Of a DNA stretch of 64,000 nucleotides, positions 16,410-24,720 are shown one piece after another. A program made the translations under genes and the position numbers. Source of the stretch: Haloarcula amylolytica JCM 13557. Its GTDB lineage: Archaea; Halobacteriota; Halobacteria; Halobacteriales; Haloarculaceae. Location: contig NZ_AOLW01000047.1 in NCBI RefSeq assembly GCF_000336615.1, forward strand, positions 167,702-231,701, given 5' to 3'. Position 1 is the stretch's first letter. Every line of letters begins with the position of its first letter. The notes beneath the pieces were generated by a model. It was not told the DNA's origin. It saw nothing but the letters and a program-made list of their open reading frames with translations, and did not search any database.

Positions 16410-17131
16410 TTATCTGCCAACTCGCTGTATGCGGATTCCATTTCGCTGACAATCTCTTCGAGATCGTCAACGGTGGTCTTCAGCGATGTGCGTTGACAGA
16501 CCAACTGCGCGCGGACCTGTTCTGCAGCGTTGCTCAACTGTTCAAACGTCTCTTCACTGGGGGCGTCGTCAGTTTCGTAATCTGGCGACCCACGGAGTTG
16601 GTTCCAGAGTCCTTTGGTATCATCTACTTGGACACGGAGGTCCTTTCGGACTGCCTGTGCACACAGCCGGTTGTACAATTCTTTGTCCCCGGTGACATCG
16701 ATGGGATCGCTTTGGATGATCACATTGTTTACCACACTCCCGTTGATTTGTGACTCGGAGTCGATTTCGATCCGGACCGCTTCGCTCTCACTTCGGTAGG
16801 TGAGGTACCACTCATCCGTGTCTTCAGAGGCGTACTCATCTGTCTTGAGCCAGCCTCGTGCATCGGCGAACTCCTCCAAGTCGTTGTACGTGAAGCCTGC
16901 GGGGATATTTCTGATCTCAAGCTTGACATCCCCGTTCTCTTCCACAACTTGGACATCAACCTCTGTCTCTGGATCGAGCTGGTATTCAGAGGCAAAGTGT
17001 GCATCAAAGTGGAGCGATACGCCGCCGCCGCTACCACTGGCGGAAAGTTTTTTCCTGAAATGCTCAAGTGGTGGCCCGTCTTTGTTGTCGGGATGTCCAT
17101 CACCACGGTCAGTCATTTCTGTCATGTACAT
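16406..17131 (-). CDS. Conserved provirus protein, unknown
   Basis: 241 residues (MTEMTDRGDGH is the likely core start, two codons after the first ATG). An N-terminal beta region (GGGVSLHFDAHFAS, EVDVQVVEENGDVKLEIRN), then an alpha/beta centre with NNVIIQSDPIDVTG, and a C-terminal coiled coil (QLVCQRTSLKTTVDDLEEIVSEMES). A strong TATA box lies just upstream, giving a nearly leaderless transcript. Confidence 0.65.
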   Translation of the reverse strand: MYMTEMTDRGDGHPDNKDGPPLEHFRKKLSASGSGGGVSLHFDAHFASEYQLDPETEVDVQVVEENGDVKLEIRNIPAGFTYNDLEEFADARGWLKTDEYASEDTDEWYLTYRSESEAVRIEIDSESQINGSVVNNVIIQSDPIDVTGDKELYNRLCAQAVRKDLRVQVDDTKGLWNQLRGSPDYETDDAPSEETFEQLSNAAEQVRAQLVCQRTSLKTTVDDLEEIVSEMESAYSELADN

Positions 17132-17150
17132 ATGATTCCAACAGCCCCGA

Positions 17151-17159
17151 TTATATAAA
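17151..17159 (-). promoter_or_regulatory. TATA box for the minus-strand 241-residue gene
   Basis: On the minus strand it reads TTTATATAA. It lies about 20-30 bases ahead of the start codons at 17131 and 17125, the spacing expected for haloarchaeal leaderless transcripts. Confidence 0.6.
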
Positions 17160-17476
17160 ACCTGCTCCGTGGGTACTATCTTCGATAATAGCTTTATATG
17201 GTGGTCGGAAAACGATAATCTTGTCTTTTAGTTATATTCGGTTTACTCCTCGTTGAAGTCTATGCGTACCAATGGTTGGACCATGTGATAGCCATGTTAC
17301 GTCTTGGTATCAGGAGTAATTGCCTCGCGCGCGAGTACACACAGTTGGCTTCGGCGTCGAGATGGTGTCTCCCCTGTAAGGACAATTGGAATCAAATATC
17401 TCCCGGTTGGCTACCATATCCGCGACTGTGACGATAGGTCGGATAAAAGTCTACTCCAATACCCGAAGCGGTGGGA
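17160..17476. other. Intergenic region, no gene seen
   Basis: About 320 bp between the TATA box at 17151-17159 and the end of the second early operon. It is AT-rich on the left (AGCTTTATATGG, TTTAGTTATATT) and has a CGCGCGCGAG run. No frame with haloarchaeal character and no long inverted repeat was found. Confidence 0.5.
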
Positions 17477-17692
17477 TCAGTCAAGCAGCTGCTCAGCGTA
17501 CCACTGCGAGTGAACGAACCGCTGTGGACACCACTGCTCGTGTGGGAAGTCGTCGATGTTCGTCGCCACAGCCCTACACTCGGTACATCGAATCTCGCCG
17601 GTCGGCCGGCGTGCGGTCAGCCCGCCCTGCCCGACCGAGGCCTCCTCGAAGACGAGTTTGAACGTCGTTGACGGGTCAGCGAAGGACTTCAT
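17477..17692 (-). CDS. Small zinc-site early protein
   Basis: 71 residues from MKSFADPSTTFKLVF. CTEC and, 19 residues on, a single Cys in HEQWCPQRF, together with nearby His, suggest a zinc site. Its start overlaps the stop of the upstream gene by four bases. Last gene of the right early train. Confidence 0.6.
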   Translation of the reverse strand: MKSFADPSTTFKLVFEEASVGQGGLTARRPTGEIRCTECRAVATNIDDFPHEQWCPQRFVHSQWYAEQLLD

Positions 17693-17850
17693 TTGAGATC
17701 GACCTCCAAGCCACTCGACCGTCGGTACGCCAACAACGCGAGTCGGTCGCGTGGGAGCGGCACGTACACGCCCAGCCGCAGCGACGAAAGCGGCGTCAGC
17801 TCGACATGGGCCCAGTTGATGCGGCCCTGCCCGTACTGCATCTCGGTCAT
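17689..17850 (-). CDS. 53-residue early protein, unknown
   Basis: MTEMQYGQGRINWAHVELTP, then a basic hydrophobic region and LEVDLK at the end. Supported by four-base overlaps with genes on both sides. No known domain. Confidence 0.55.
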   Translation of the reverse strand: MTEMQYGQGRINWAHVELTPLSSLRLGVYVPLPRDRLALLAYRRSSGLEVDLK

Positions 17851-18044
17851 GCCAGGACCTCCGCACCTTCGATGTCGATGCTATCGACGATCTCCGATCC
17901 AACGTAGACCCACTGACAACCGTTCCAGCGCTCCTCGACGCGACGCCAGCCGCCCTCGTCACGCGGTTCGTAGCGATCCCGCTGGGCTGGCCCCCGGAGT
18001 GGCTCGCGTCGCACGACGACCGCGTCGGTCTGGTCCGGACTCAT
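17847..18044 (-). CDS. 65-residue early protein, unknown
   Basis: Arg- and Glu-rich (VVRREPLRGPAQRDRYEPRDEGGWRRVEERW), then a strand-rich NGCQWVYVGSEIVDS. Coupled by overlap to both neighbours. Confidence 0.55.
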   Translation of the reverse strand: MSPDQTDAVVVRREPLRGPAQRDRYEPRDEGGWRRVEERWNGCQWVYVGSEIVDSIDIEGAEVLA

Positions 18045-18364
18045 CGGGACACCCCGGTATCGATGTGTAGGCCGTCGTCGATAGCGTCGTAATCAACGCC
18101 GGCGGGGATTGCGCGCTCGCCGCGTGCGAACTCGACGCGTCGGATGTGCTTGCAGCCACCGGAGGGTCGCCGGTGGATCATGTCCGGACAGTCACAGCAG
18201 GGAACGTGAGGCGTGACGATGTAGCGCTGGCCACGATTGTAGACCGCGACCTGCTCGTCACGGGTGGCGGGGTCGTCTGGGTAGACGTCCATGTGCTCGG
18301 TCAGTGCCGCCACATCGCGCTGGTCCATCTGGGCGAGGGCGTCGATGTCGACAGCTGCCGCCAT
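18041..18364 (-). CDS. SWIM zinc-finger early protein
   Basis: 107 residues. RYIVTPHVPCCDCPDMIHR then GGCKHIRRV matches the SWIM pattern CxC...CxH (about 56-75). SWIM domains bind nucleic acid or proteins. It is coupled to both neighbours by overlap. An early regulatory or recombination-accessory role is plausible. Confidence 0.75.
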   Translation of the reverse strand: MAAAVDIDALAQMDQRDVAALTEHMDVYPDDPATRDEQVAVYNRGQRYIVTPHVPCCDCPDMIHRRPSGGCKHIRRVEFARGERAIPAGVDYDAIDDGLHIDTGVSR

Positions 18365-18642
18365 CAGTCCTCACCCTCCATGTAGCCGCCGTCCTCGAGC
18401 GCTTCCCTCACTGCGAGGGCATGACCTGACCCGTAGCCACGACCGACGGGTGTCGTCCCGATGGAAATGAGGCCCGCTTCGCGGTCGTAGACGCGGACCT
18501 CGTGGTCGATACCACCGACGCCCGTCATCCGGCTGCGAATGGCGACCGTCCACTCGCCGTCGGTCGCCCAGCCGCCGGGCAGGCCGGCGTCCTCGATCTC
18601 TTCGAAGCCGCGGTCGGCCAGCGCGTCAACAAGCTCGCTCAT
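18364..18642 (-). CDS. Small early protein, unknown
   Basis: 92 residues with a helix then strands (ATDGEWTVAIRSRM, HEVRVYDREAGLISIGTTP) and a terminal helix. It resembles a small ferredoxin-like fold but no family is recognised. One-base overlaps on both sides. Confidence 0.6.
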   Translation of the reverse strand: MSELVDALADRGFEEIEDAGLPGGWATDGEWTVAIRSRMTGVGGIDHEVRVYDREAGLISIGTTPVGRGYGSGHALAVREALEDGGYMEGED

Positions 18643-19175
18643 CAGGCCTCGGCCTCCTCGGGATAGAGGTCTCGAATGACGGCGCGGTACGCATCGCGAG
18701 CGTCGGCGTCGACGGTGTTGCCGTGGCCCTCCGGCCGCGAGATGACAGCCTTCCAGTCCGAGAGCGGCCGCACCGTGTCACCATTGCCGGCGGCCTGTGA
18801 CTCGATCACGACAGCTCGGCCACCGTCGGCCGTAACATACATCGTCTGGATAGCCGGCCGTTCGCGGTTGGCGACGCCGGTTGCCTGCCCGCGACCGTTC
18901 GTGTCGAACTCCAGCTGGAGGCCGGGTCGCGTCTCGACGGCGAAGTACCGCTCTTCGTCAGCGGCGGCGTCTTCGCGAGTGCCGTTGTCGGCCCACGTCT
19001 CCGGGACGGTCTCTGGGTTGTCTGACTGATCGATCCACTTCCAAACTCGGTCCGTGCCGGACGACTTTTGTCCGGTGCGCGTGTTGATTGACATGCTTCG
19101 GTTGGTCGAAGCGCGGGCGGTGTCTGAAGCACCGTCCGAATTCTCGATTTGCTCCGGCGAGCTCCCGCGCTTCAT
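18642..19175 (-). CDS. First gene of the right early operon, unknown
   Basis: 177 residues; a later ATG (MSINTRTGQK, residue 28) is an alternative start. It is polar at the N terminus, then beta-rich (RYFAVETRPGLQLEFD, RPAIQTMYVTADGGRAVVIES). The promoter with operator-like inverted repeats lies directly upstream. Confidence 0.6.
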   Translation of the reverse strand: MKRGSSPEQIENSDGASDTARASTNRSMSINTRTGQKSSGTDRVWKWIDQSDNPETVPETWADNGTREDAAADEERYFAVETRPGLQLEFDTNGRGQATGVANRERPAIQTMYVTADGGRAVVIESQAAGNGDTVRPLSDWKAVISRPEGHGNTVDADARDAYRAVIRDLYPEEAEA

Positions 19176-19200
19176 ATCTACACGTTATTCTGCCACCACT

Positions 19201-19239
19201 ATAAACCTATGGGTTGTAGGTTAGTGGCAATAGGTTTAT
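19201..19239. promoter_or_regulatory. Inverted-repeat operator over a divergent promoter
   Basis: ATAAACCTAT at 19201-19210 and its exact reverse complement ATAGGTTTAT at 19230-19239. Each arm contains a TATA-like core (ATAAA). One arm lies about 26 bases ahead of the minus-strand start at 19175 and the other about 30 bases ahead of the plus-strand start at 19269. A DNA-binding protein here would cover both promoters. Confidence 0.65.
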
Positions 19240-19268
19240 GGCGGTAGCCTACCACTTTTACAACGGAG

Positions 19269-19514
19269 ATGAGTACAGCTGAACCAATCATGGACGCAGA
19301 CGACATGCGTGACGCAGATTGGGCCATCCTCGAAGTACTTCGCGAAGGTCGAGCGAACGCCCCGCTCATCGCTGAGCAGGCGGGATACTCGGCCCAGTAC
19401 GTTCGAGAACGGCTCGGCCGGCTCAAGCAAGACGATATCGTGGAACCGCTGGGTCACGGCATGTACGCAATCAATCCAGAAGAGATTCCGAACAGGGAGG
19501 ACGGTGATGCCTGA
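19269..19514 (+). CDS. Winged-helix regulator
   Basis: 81 residues. DADWAILEVLREGRANAPLIAEQAGYSAQYVRERLGRLKQDDIVEPLGHGMY is a compact winged helix of the same style as the 10312 repressor. It is divergent to the right early operon across the operator and overlaps the helicase gene by eight bases, so it is co-transcribed with it. Confidence 0.75.
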   Translation: MSTAEPIMDADDMRDADWAILEVLREGRANAPLIAEQAGYSAQYVRERLGRLKQDDIVEPLGHGMYAINPEEIPNREDGDA

Positions 19515-21456
19515 TATCACTGTGGAACCAGACTACGTCGACGAAGACTTCGAGGCCGCCATCGAGGAGGTCATCGCTGCCGGGAAGCTCGTCACGTCCC
19601 GGCGTGTGGCTGACCGTGTCGGTTGCTCGCGAGAGCGGGCCCGACAGTACCTGGTCAGTCAGCACGAACAGGACAACCTCGACCGCGACCGCGTCGGCGG
19701 CGGGGCCGTTGTGTACCTCCCACCAAGCCACGAACTCGATGATGTTCGACAGTACCGGTCTGCGTCGGCACAATCGGATGTTGCGCCGGCACAATCGCAA
19801 GACAGCACGGGTGACGTTGTGCCGGCACAAGACCAGTCTGCGCCGGAGCAATCAGACGACGAGCGTGTCATGTTCTTCCCCGGCCGCCGAGAGATCGTCG
19901 TCGATAACCCTACTGCAGCGACCCGTAGCATCTTGTCGAAGACGTCGCACCTTATCGACTCAACTGGCGATGGCTACCTGCACAAAGTGAGCGAGGCTGA
20001 TGTCTGGAACGCACCCTACGACGAGTTCGAGACGCTGGTCGAGGACCTCAAGTCTGTTGTCGGAGATGATGAGTGGGACGGTGGCTTCGAGAGCCGGCTC
20101 CAGGACGACTGGGACCGCGCCCACCAGTTCCGTCTGCGCACACACGAGGACAGCTACACTGTCCTCCAGGCCGCGGATGTCGATGTCTTCGAGAACGTCG
20201 CGAAGCGCAAGCTCGAACACAACGACCACTACACCCAGTACTTCGGCGACACTGGGATGCGACTCAAAGCGGGAGCCGAGGCCGATGTCAAACAGCGTCT
20301 CTACGAAGAGGGATATCCGGTCATCGACGAGCGTCGCCTGGACGAGGGTGCGACCCTGGACGTCCAGCTCGTCGACGACATCGAACTGCGGGACTACCAG
20401 CAGGACTGGGTTGACCACTTCGAGGCGAGAAAGAACGGTGTCTTCGTTGGCCCGTCTGGGTCTGGGAAGACGATCGGCGCCATCGGAGCGCTGGAAGGCA
20501 TCGGCGGCGAGACGCTCATCCTCGTCCCGAATCGTGAGCTGGCCAGTCAGTGGGAGGACGAATTGCTTGAGAAGACGAATCTGCGTCGTAGCAAAATCGG
20601 CCAGTACCACGGTGGCGAGAAGCGTATCCGACCAGTCACGATAGCGACCTACGACACGGCGGCGATGAGCCGTCACCGAGAGCTGTTCAACGAGCGCGAG
20701 TGGGGCCTTGTTATCGCTGACGAGTGCCACCATGCAGTCGCCGACACCTGGAAGCGGTTCCGCGAGATCCAGTCTGTCGCCCGACTCGGCTTGTCCGCAA
20801 CACCGGTCCGCGAGAGCGGCGACGCCCAGGAGATCTACACCCTGATCGGGCCGCCTGTCGGAACTGACTGGGGCTCGTTGTTCGCCGACGGCTGGGTCGA
20901 GAAGCCCGACGTCGAAATTATCACGGTCCCGTGGGGGTCAGACGACGAGCGCGAAAGCTACCAGCGCACGTCAGGGAACCGCCAGCTGATCGAAGCGGCG
21001 CGGAACTCAGCCAAGACGGATGTCGTCCGATCGCTGCTGGATCGCCACGGTGATGCGAAGAATATCATCTTCGTCGACTGGATCAAGCAGGGCCAGCAGC
21101 TAGCCGAGGCGCTGGATCTGCCCTTCATCTACGGCGAGACGAGCCACGACCGTCGCGACGAGTTGTACCAGCAGTTCCGTGACGGCGGCCTCGAGGCGCT
21201 CATCATCTCTCGCGTTGGCGACGAAGGCATCGACCTCCCCGACGCCGAGGTCGCGATCCTTGCGTCGACGATGGGTTCGTCGCGGTCCCAGACCGGACAG
21301 CGAGCCGGGCGGACGATGCGGCCGATGGGCGATTCCCGGGTGTACGTCCTGCTGACTCGCGGCTCTGGAGAGGAGGACTGGGGTCGTGAAAGCACGCAGT
21401 ACCTCGCTGAGAAGGGCATCGATATCTCAAAAACGGAGTGGTCAGCTGATGGCTAA
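19507..21456 (+). CDS. XPB/Rad25-like superfamily 2 helicase
   Basis: 649 residues from the ATG at 19507. An N-terminal winged-helix segment (TSRRVADRVGCSRERARQYL), a linker rich in Gln/Ser/Ala, then the helicase core: Walker A GPSGSGKT (about 315-322), motif Ia LVPNRELASQW, motif II DECH (about 405), motif III LSATP, motif V region SRVGDEGIDLP and motif VI QRAGRTMRP (about 598). The order matches XPB-like helicases. In the provirus it probably serves replication or transcription of the early region, and it is coupled to the preceding regulator. Confidence 0.9.
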   Translation: MPDITVEPDYVDEDFEAAIEEVIAAGKLVTSRRVADRVGCSRERARQYLVSQHEQDNLDRDRVGGGAVVYLPPSHELDDVRQYRSASAQSDVAPAQSQDSTGDVVPAQDQSAPEQSDDERVMFFPGRREIVVDNPTAATRSILSKTSHLIDSTGDGYLHKVSEADVWNAPYDEFETLVEDLKSVVGDDEWDGGFESRLQDDWDRAHQFRLRTHEDSYTVLQAADVDVFENVAKRKLEHNDHYTQYFGDTGMRLKAGAEADVKQRLYEEGYPVIDERRLDEGATLDVQLVDDIELRDYQQDWVDHFEARKNGVFVGPSGSGKTIGAIGALEGIGGETLILVPNRELASQWEDELLEKTNLRRSKIGQYHGGEKRIRPVTIATYDTAAMSRHRELFNEREWGLVIADECHHAVADTWKRFREIQSVARLGLSATPVRESGDAQEIYTLIGPPVGTDWGSLFADGWVEKPDVEIITVPWGSDDERESYQRTSGNRQLIEAARNSAKTDVVRSLLDRHGDAKNIIFVDWIKQGQQLAEALDLPFIYGETSHDRRDELYQQFRDGGLEALIISRVGDEGIDLPDAEVAILASTMGSSRSQTGQRAGRTMRPMGDSRVYVLLTRGSGEEDWGRESTQYLAEKGIDISKTEWSADG

Positions 21457-21528
21457 GTGAGATCAAGTGGGTGGCAGTATCCGTAGAATTTGATAGGACA
21501 GCAGTCTGCAGACGGTACTGAGCAACCC

Positions 21529-21747
21529 TCAAGAAAAGACGTCAAAATCGTATCGGATGACCATCCGGTCTGGGTCAAACCGGCGGGCTGATAATTGCCA
21601 CATAATCCCAACACTAATCCACATGACTGCCATCCCCAAGGGCATCCATGACGAAATCATCAAACAGCCGATACTCGTGATACCCCAGCCAATCATTTTG
21701 AGAACGGCCTGGAGGTCTCGCTGCCTGACATCGGTGAGTTCTTTCAT
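21529..21747 (-). CDS. Small two-pass membrane protein
   Basis: 72 residues from MKELTDVRQRDLQ, with two hydrophobic helices (about 20-36 and 38-54) and a basic tail (RRFDPDRMVIRYDF). AT-richer than the early genes. It lies at the start of the cargo zone. Function unknown. Confidence 0.6.
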   Translation of the reverse strand: MKELTDVRQRDLQAVLKMIGWGITSIGCLMISSWMPLGMAVMWISVGIMWQLSARRFDPDRMVIRYDFDVFS

Positions 21748-21915
21748 AATTCGGCTATTCTTTACAGAATAAAGATATTTTCCCACACTAATACAAGGTG
21801 TTCGGCCCCACGATACGTTGATCGGGACCACTGCGAGAGTCTGATTGAGAGTGCGATCAGAGACAGGATAGCACCGGCCTTTGGTATTTTATGTTTGGTT
21901 GAGGAATATGGGAGC

Positions 21916-22170
21916 ATGCCTCATAATGCAGCAGCAAACGGAACCATTACACTCACGCTGACTGGATTGATCGCTGCGGTCGCAATACTCCTGTTTAGTA
22001 CACTTTTGTCGCTCTCGACGATCACAATTGCAGCTGGTAACCCGCTGGCGGCGACACAGACGAGTTTCGCTATTAGTACCGCCGAAGCAATTTTACTCGG
22101 TGTCGGTGGCGCAGTCACCTTGCTCAACACAACAATTCTGCTGTGGGCGTGCAGCGGTCACTCCCGGTAG
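21916..22170 (+). CDS. Small membrane protein, unknown
   Basis: About 84 residues from MPHNAAANGT with two or three hydrophobic helices (LTGLIAAVAILLFSTLLSL and AILLGVGGAVTLLNTTILLW). No charged catalytic residues. Isolated in the cargo zone. Confidence 0.55.
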   Translation: MPHNAAANGTITLTLTGLIAAVAILLFSTLLSLSTITIAAGNPLAATQTSFAISTAEAILLGVGGAVTLLNTTILLWACSGHSR

Positions 22171-22193
22171 TGGCGTACCCCGCGATACAGTAG

Positions 22194-22433
22194 TCAGCTC
22201 AACTCGATTACTTGAGCGGGCTCTTCGGTGGCCATCACCAACGCCGCCCAGCAGGTCTCGCTACAGAACACCGGCCGATAGGATATCGGCCCTGTCGAAC
22301 TGGTGGCTCGTATCCGGGCCCCGATGTGTTCTATATTGACGGCCATCGCTTCAATGGCGCGTCCGATTCCAACAGTGAACCAGAGACAAACGAGTAACAA
22401 AAAAGCGATCCTCGTACTTACGACACTGCTCAT
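22194..22433 (-). CDS. Possible small protein with one membrane helix and a Cys pair
   Basis: 79 residues: an N-terminal hydrophobic helix (AFLLLVCLWFTVGIG), then a soluble part with VFCSETCWAALV, a CxxxCW arrangement seen in small haloarchaeal zinc proteins. It may be a decayed gene, since only one Cys pair remains. Low confidence as a functional gene. Confidence 0.4.
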   Translation of the reverse strand: MSSVVSTRIAFLLLVCLWFTVGIGRAIEAMAVNIEHIGARIRATSSTGPISYRPVFCSETCWAALVMATEEPAQVIELS

Positions 22434-22728
22434 CATCGCAGAAAGTGAGGAGCAAAGGGCGCCCGCTTCACTCTAACGAATCTATATTCAACTTCAATAT
22501 CAAAAGGCGTTACTCACTCTCACAGCCCGGTTCGCCTCCTCGCTCGTGGTTGGTGGTTGCAATAACGAGTCGGAGACACGGCGCAAGGAACGCGGGTGCT
22601 GGTACTGCTGGACACAACCTCCACACCTTGCAGCCTCTCTTGAGAGGCTTTCTATGACACACACCGAATGCTTCGTAAACTTCTCGGACCGGCCGTGACT
22701 GGGTGCCATCCAGTGCGGAGACAAAACC
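22434..22728. promoter_or_regulatory. Intergenic region with a hairpin ahead of the regulator gene
   Basis: About 295 bp. It holds AGCCTCTC TT GAGAGGCT at 22632-22649, an 8-bp stem with a two-base centre, about 80 bases ahead of the regulator start. This could be its operator. No convincing gene is seen in either strand. Confidence 0.4.
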
Positions 22729-23127
22729 ATGACAGACACCACGACTCTCACCGTCCGTGTGGGCGACGGGACGACGACCAAAGAACAGACGTGTGAACGC
22801 ATCCGTGCGATGGAGCGCGGCGAGGACATCGAGGTCCGACATGTCCTCGTGCTGGAAGACGAGTCCGATTTGCAGCGGTTGTTCAGTCCAGCGAATCTCG
22901 CCCTGCTGCGAGCCATCCGAGAACACGAGCCCGAGAGCATGCGCGAAACGGCTACCCTCGTTGGGCGAGATTTCAAGGAAGTGCATCGAAACCTGACCGA
23001 GCTGGAGACACTGAACGTGATCGAGTTCGAGCAGTCGGGACGGTCGAAGCGCCCTGTTGTTCGATTCGATGAGATCGATATCGAAGTCTCACTCGATACT
23101 GCCGATACTGATGCCGCTGCTGCGTGA
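22729..23127 (+). CDS. Winged-helix DNA-binding protein, HVO_A0114-like
   Basis: 132 residues. The segment ANLALLRAIREHEPESMRETATLVGRDFKEVHRNLTELETLNVIEFEQ and the following RPVVRFDEIDIEV match the haloarchaeal HVO_A0114-type putative regulators, often seen on plasmids and proviruses. It is followed three bases later by the membrane protein gene, so the pair is an operon. Confidence 0.75.
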   Translation: MTDTTTLTVRVGDGTTTKEQTCERIRAMERGEDIEVRHVLVLEDESDLQRLFSPANLALLRAIREHEPESMRETATLVGRDFKEVHRNLTELETLNVIEFEQSGRSKRPVVRFDEIDIEVSLDTADTDAAAA

Positions 23128-23130
23128 CTG

Positions 23131-23616
23131 ATGTACCAGAACGGCCACTACGGCGCAGCGCTATTGTTCGTCGCCCCGATCGGCGCGCTCCTCATTGCCG
23201 CCGGCTTCGTCGAGCTCGCCCTCATGGCCGGAGTCACGGCAGTCGCCCTCGCGATGGTACCCGATCTCGACCAGCGCGTGCCGGGTGTCACGCACCGAGG
23301 CCCCACTCACACGGTCTGGTTTGGGCTGGCTGTTGGTCTCCTGCTCGCTGCGGTCGGGACGCTCGTGACGGTCGCACCCTCCCTGGTAGGGGTTGTGACA
23401 GGGTTCGTCGTCGGGTCTGGGACTATCGCATCGCATATCGCCGCCGACGCACTCACACCGGCTGGCGTCCGACCACTGAGTCCGGTTGATGACACGCACT
23501 ACTCGCTTGATGTCGTCAGGGCAAAGAACCCACTCGCGAACTACGCGCTGCTAGGACTGGGGATCGCCTGCGCAGCGCTTGGTGTCTGGGTTGGGAGCAC
23601 GGTCGCGAGCGTCTAA
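23131..23616 (+). CDS. YdjM/DUF457-type membrane-bound metal-dependent hydrolase-like protein
   Basis: 161 residues with four to five hydrophobic helices. PDLDQR and THRGPTHTVWF are the His/Asp motifs of this family, whose members are thought to bind metal in the membrane. A later DALTPAGVRPLSP motif is also typical. It is encoded directly after the winged-helix gene. Host genomes carry many copies; the benefit to a provirus is unknown. Confidence 0.75.
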   Translation: MYQNGHYGAALLFVAPIGALLIAAGFVELALMAGVTAVALAMVPDLDQRVPGVTHRGPTHTVWFGLAVGLLLAAVGTLVTVAPSLVGVVTGFVVGSGTIASHIAADALTPAGVRPLSPVDDTHYSLDVVRAKNPLANYALLGLGIACAALGVWVGSTVASV

Positions 23617-23689
23617 TCAACACAACGGGATATTACTGGTCGGTGTAGATTAGCACTATCCATTCACCCGACCAATAGGACTGGACACC

Positions 23690-24706
23690 TCAGACCAATT
23701 CGTGATACAGCGATTCAGAATCAAATCGTCGGTACGGAGTGTTACCAACAGTCTCGTTCAGACGATTGAGTGCGTGGTTTATTTCATCTGGTGTTGGTAG
23801 CACCCTCTCCTCAGACAGTTTTGATAGAATCCCGCCTAATGCCCCAGAGACGATTGCCGTAGCGTAGCTTGACCCTCTCTCTATTCCTGCCGCTCCAGTC
23901 GGTCGCTCGTAGGCCAAATGATCTGGTGCAAACACGTCTGGCTCTCCTAACCGAAAGTCAACACTCTGGTCAGATATACGCTCTTTTCGGTATGTGTCAC
24001 AAGTGTGCCCCGGTGCACAATTCCGCCGCGAACAGAAAGTCTGATTTACGGGTTCGCCAGGGTGTTCGTTCGCAGTCTCGCGTATCCAATACGCACCGGG
24101 TGGAAAGATTTCTGGTGTTTGTCTGTATCTGCTGCGTGAATTAGATACACTGCATGTACACACCGCTTCAAAGGATCCAACTGAGATAGTATGGTCCGAG
24201 AGTGCTGGGCAGTACATTGTTTTTTCTTGCCCATGAAGATCATTCCCAGCACCTGCGACGATGATAGTCCCGGAATCGGCTACCTCTTGAGCAGCTTGGC
24301 ACATACGACATTGCTGTTGACAGTCGGCGTGATGCACCCCAGCGGAGATGTTCGCAATATCAACACTACCATCTCGGATTTCTGCCATCGCTTTGAGACA
24401 ATTGCTTGGCTTTATGTCACCGGAGTCAATCACGATTCGGTGCAGGTCATAAATTGCGTCAGGGGCGTACCAGCTAATGGCTCCCAGAACATTGGCTCCG
24501 TGGGGGGTCGTGAATGGATCGTCACTAGCTATGTAATTCTGCTGTTTTCCGGTTGTAAGTTCAGAATCATCTAGGAAGCTGACATCTAAAATCGAATCAA
24601 CTACTGCAATCGTGATTGTTTCGCCTGCGCCAAACTTCTCGGAGTAGTTGATATCAGTCGCTTGGACTCTTCTGATTTCTTCTCTAAGCTGACTTACAGA
24701 CTGCAA
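23690..24706 (-). CDS. Intracellular subtilisin-like serine protease (S8)
   Basis: 338 residues without a signal peptide. The catalytic triad is visible as D37 (AVVDSIL), H69 (TPHGANVLGAI) and S280 (RGSSYATAIVSG), with the oxyanion Asn155 in AGAGND, so the enzyme looks active. It carries ten cysteines (for example CQQQCRMC, CTC, CSRRNC), unusual for a haloarchaeal protein. It has no propeptide of its own; the separate upstream gene supplies a propeptide-like protein. The pair is next to the trailer end of the CRISPR array. Substrate unknown; an effector protease held in check by its partner is a reasonable model. Confidence 0.85.
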   Translation of the reverse strand: MQSVSQLREEIRRVQATDINYSEKFGAGETITIAVVDSILDVSFLDDSELTTGKQQNYIASDDPFTTPHGANVLGAISWYAPDAIYDLHRIVIDSGDIKPSNCLKAMAEIRDGSVDIANISAGVHHADCQQQCRMCQAAQEVADSGTIIVAGAGNDLHGQEKTMYCPALSDHTISVGSFEAVCTCSVSNSRSRYRQTPEIFPPGAYWIRETANEHPGEPVNQTFCSRRNCAPGHTCDTYRKERISDQSVDFRLGEPDVFAPDHLAYERPTGAAGIERGSSYATAIVSGALGGILSKLSEERVLPTPDEINHALNRLNETVGNTPYRRFDSESLYHELV

Positions 24707-24720
24707 CCGTGCAGGATAAT

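Noticed and set aside
22500-22986. Two minus-strand frames of about 158 codons over the HVO_A0114-like gene
   Set aside because: They lie opposite a recognisable winged-helix gene and are Ser/Arg-rich shadows.
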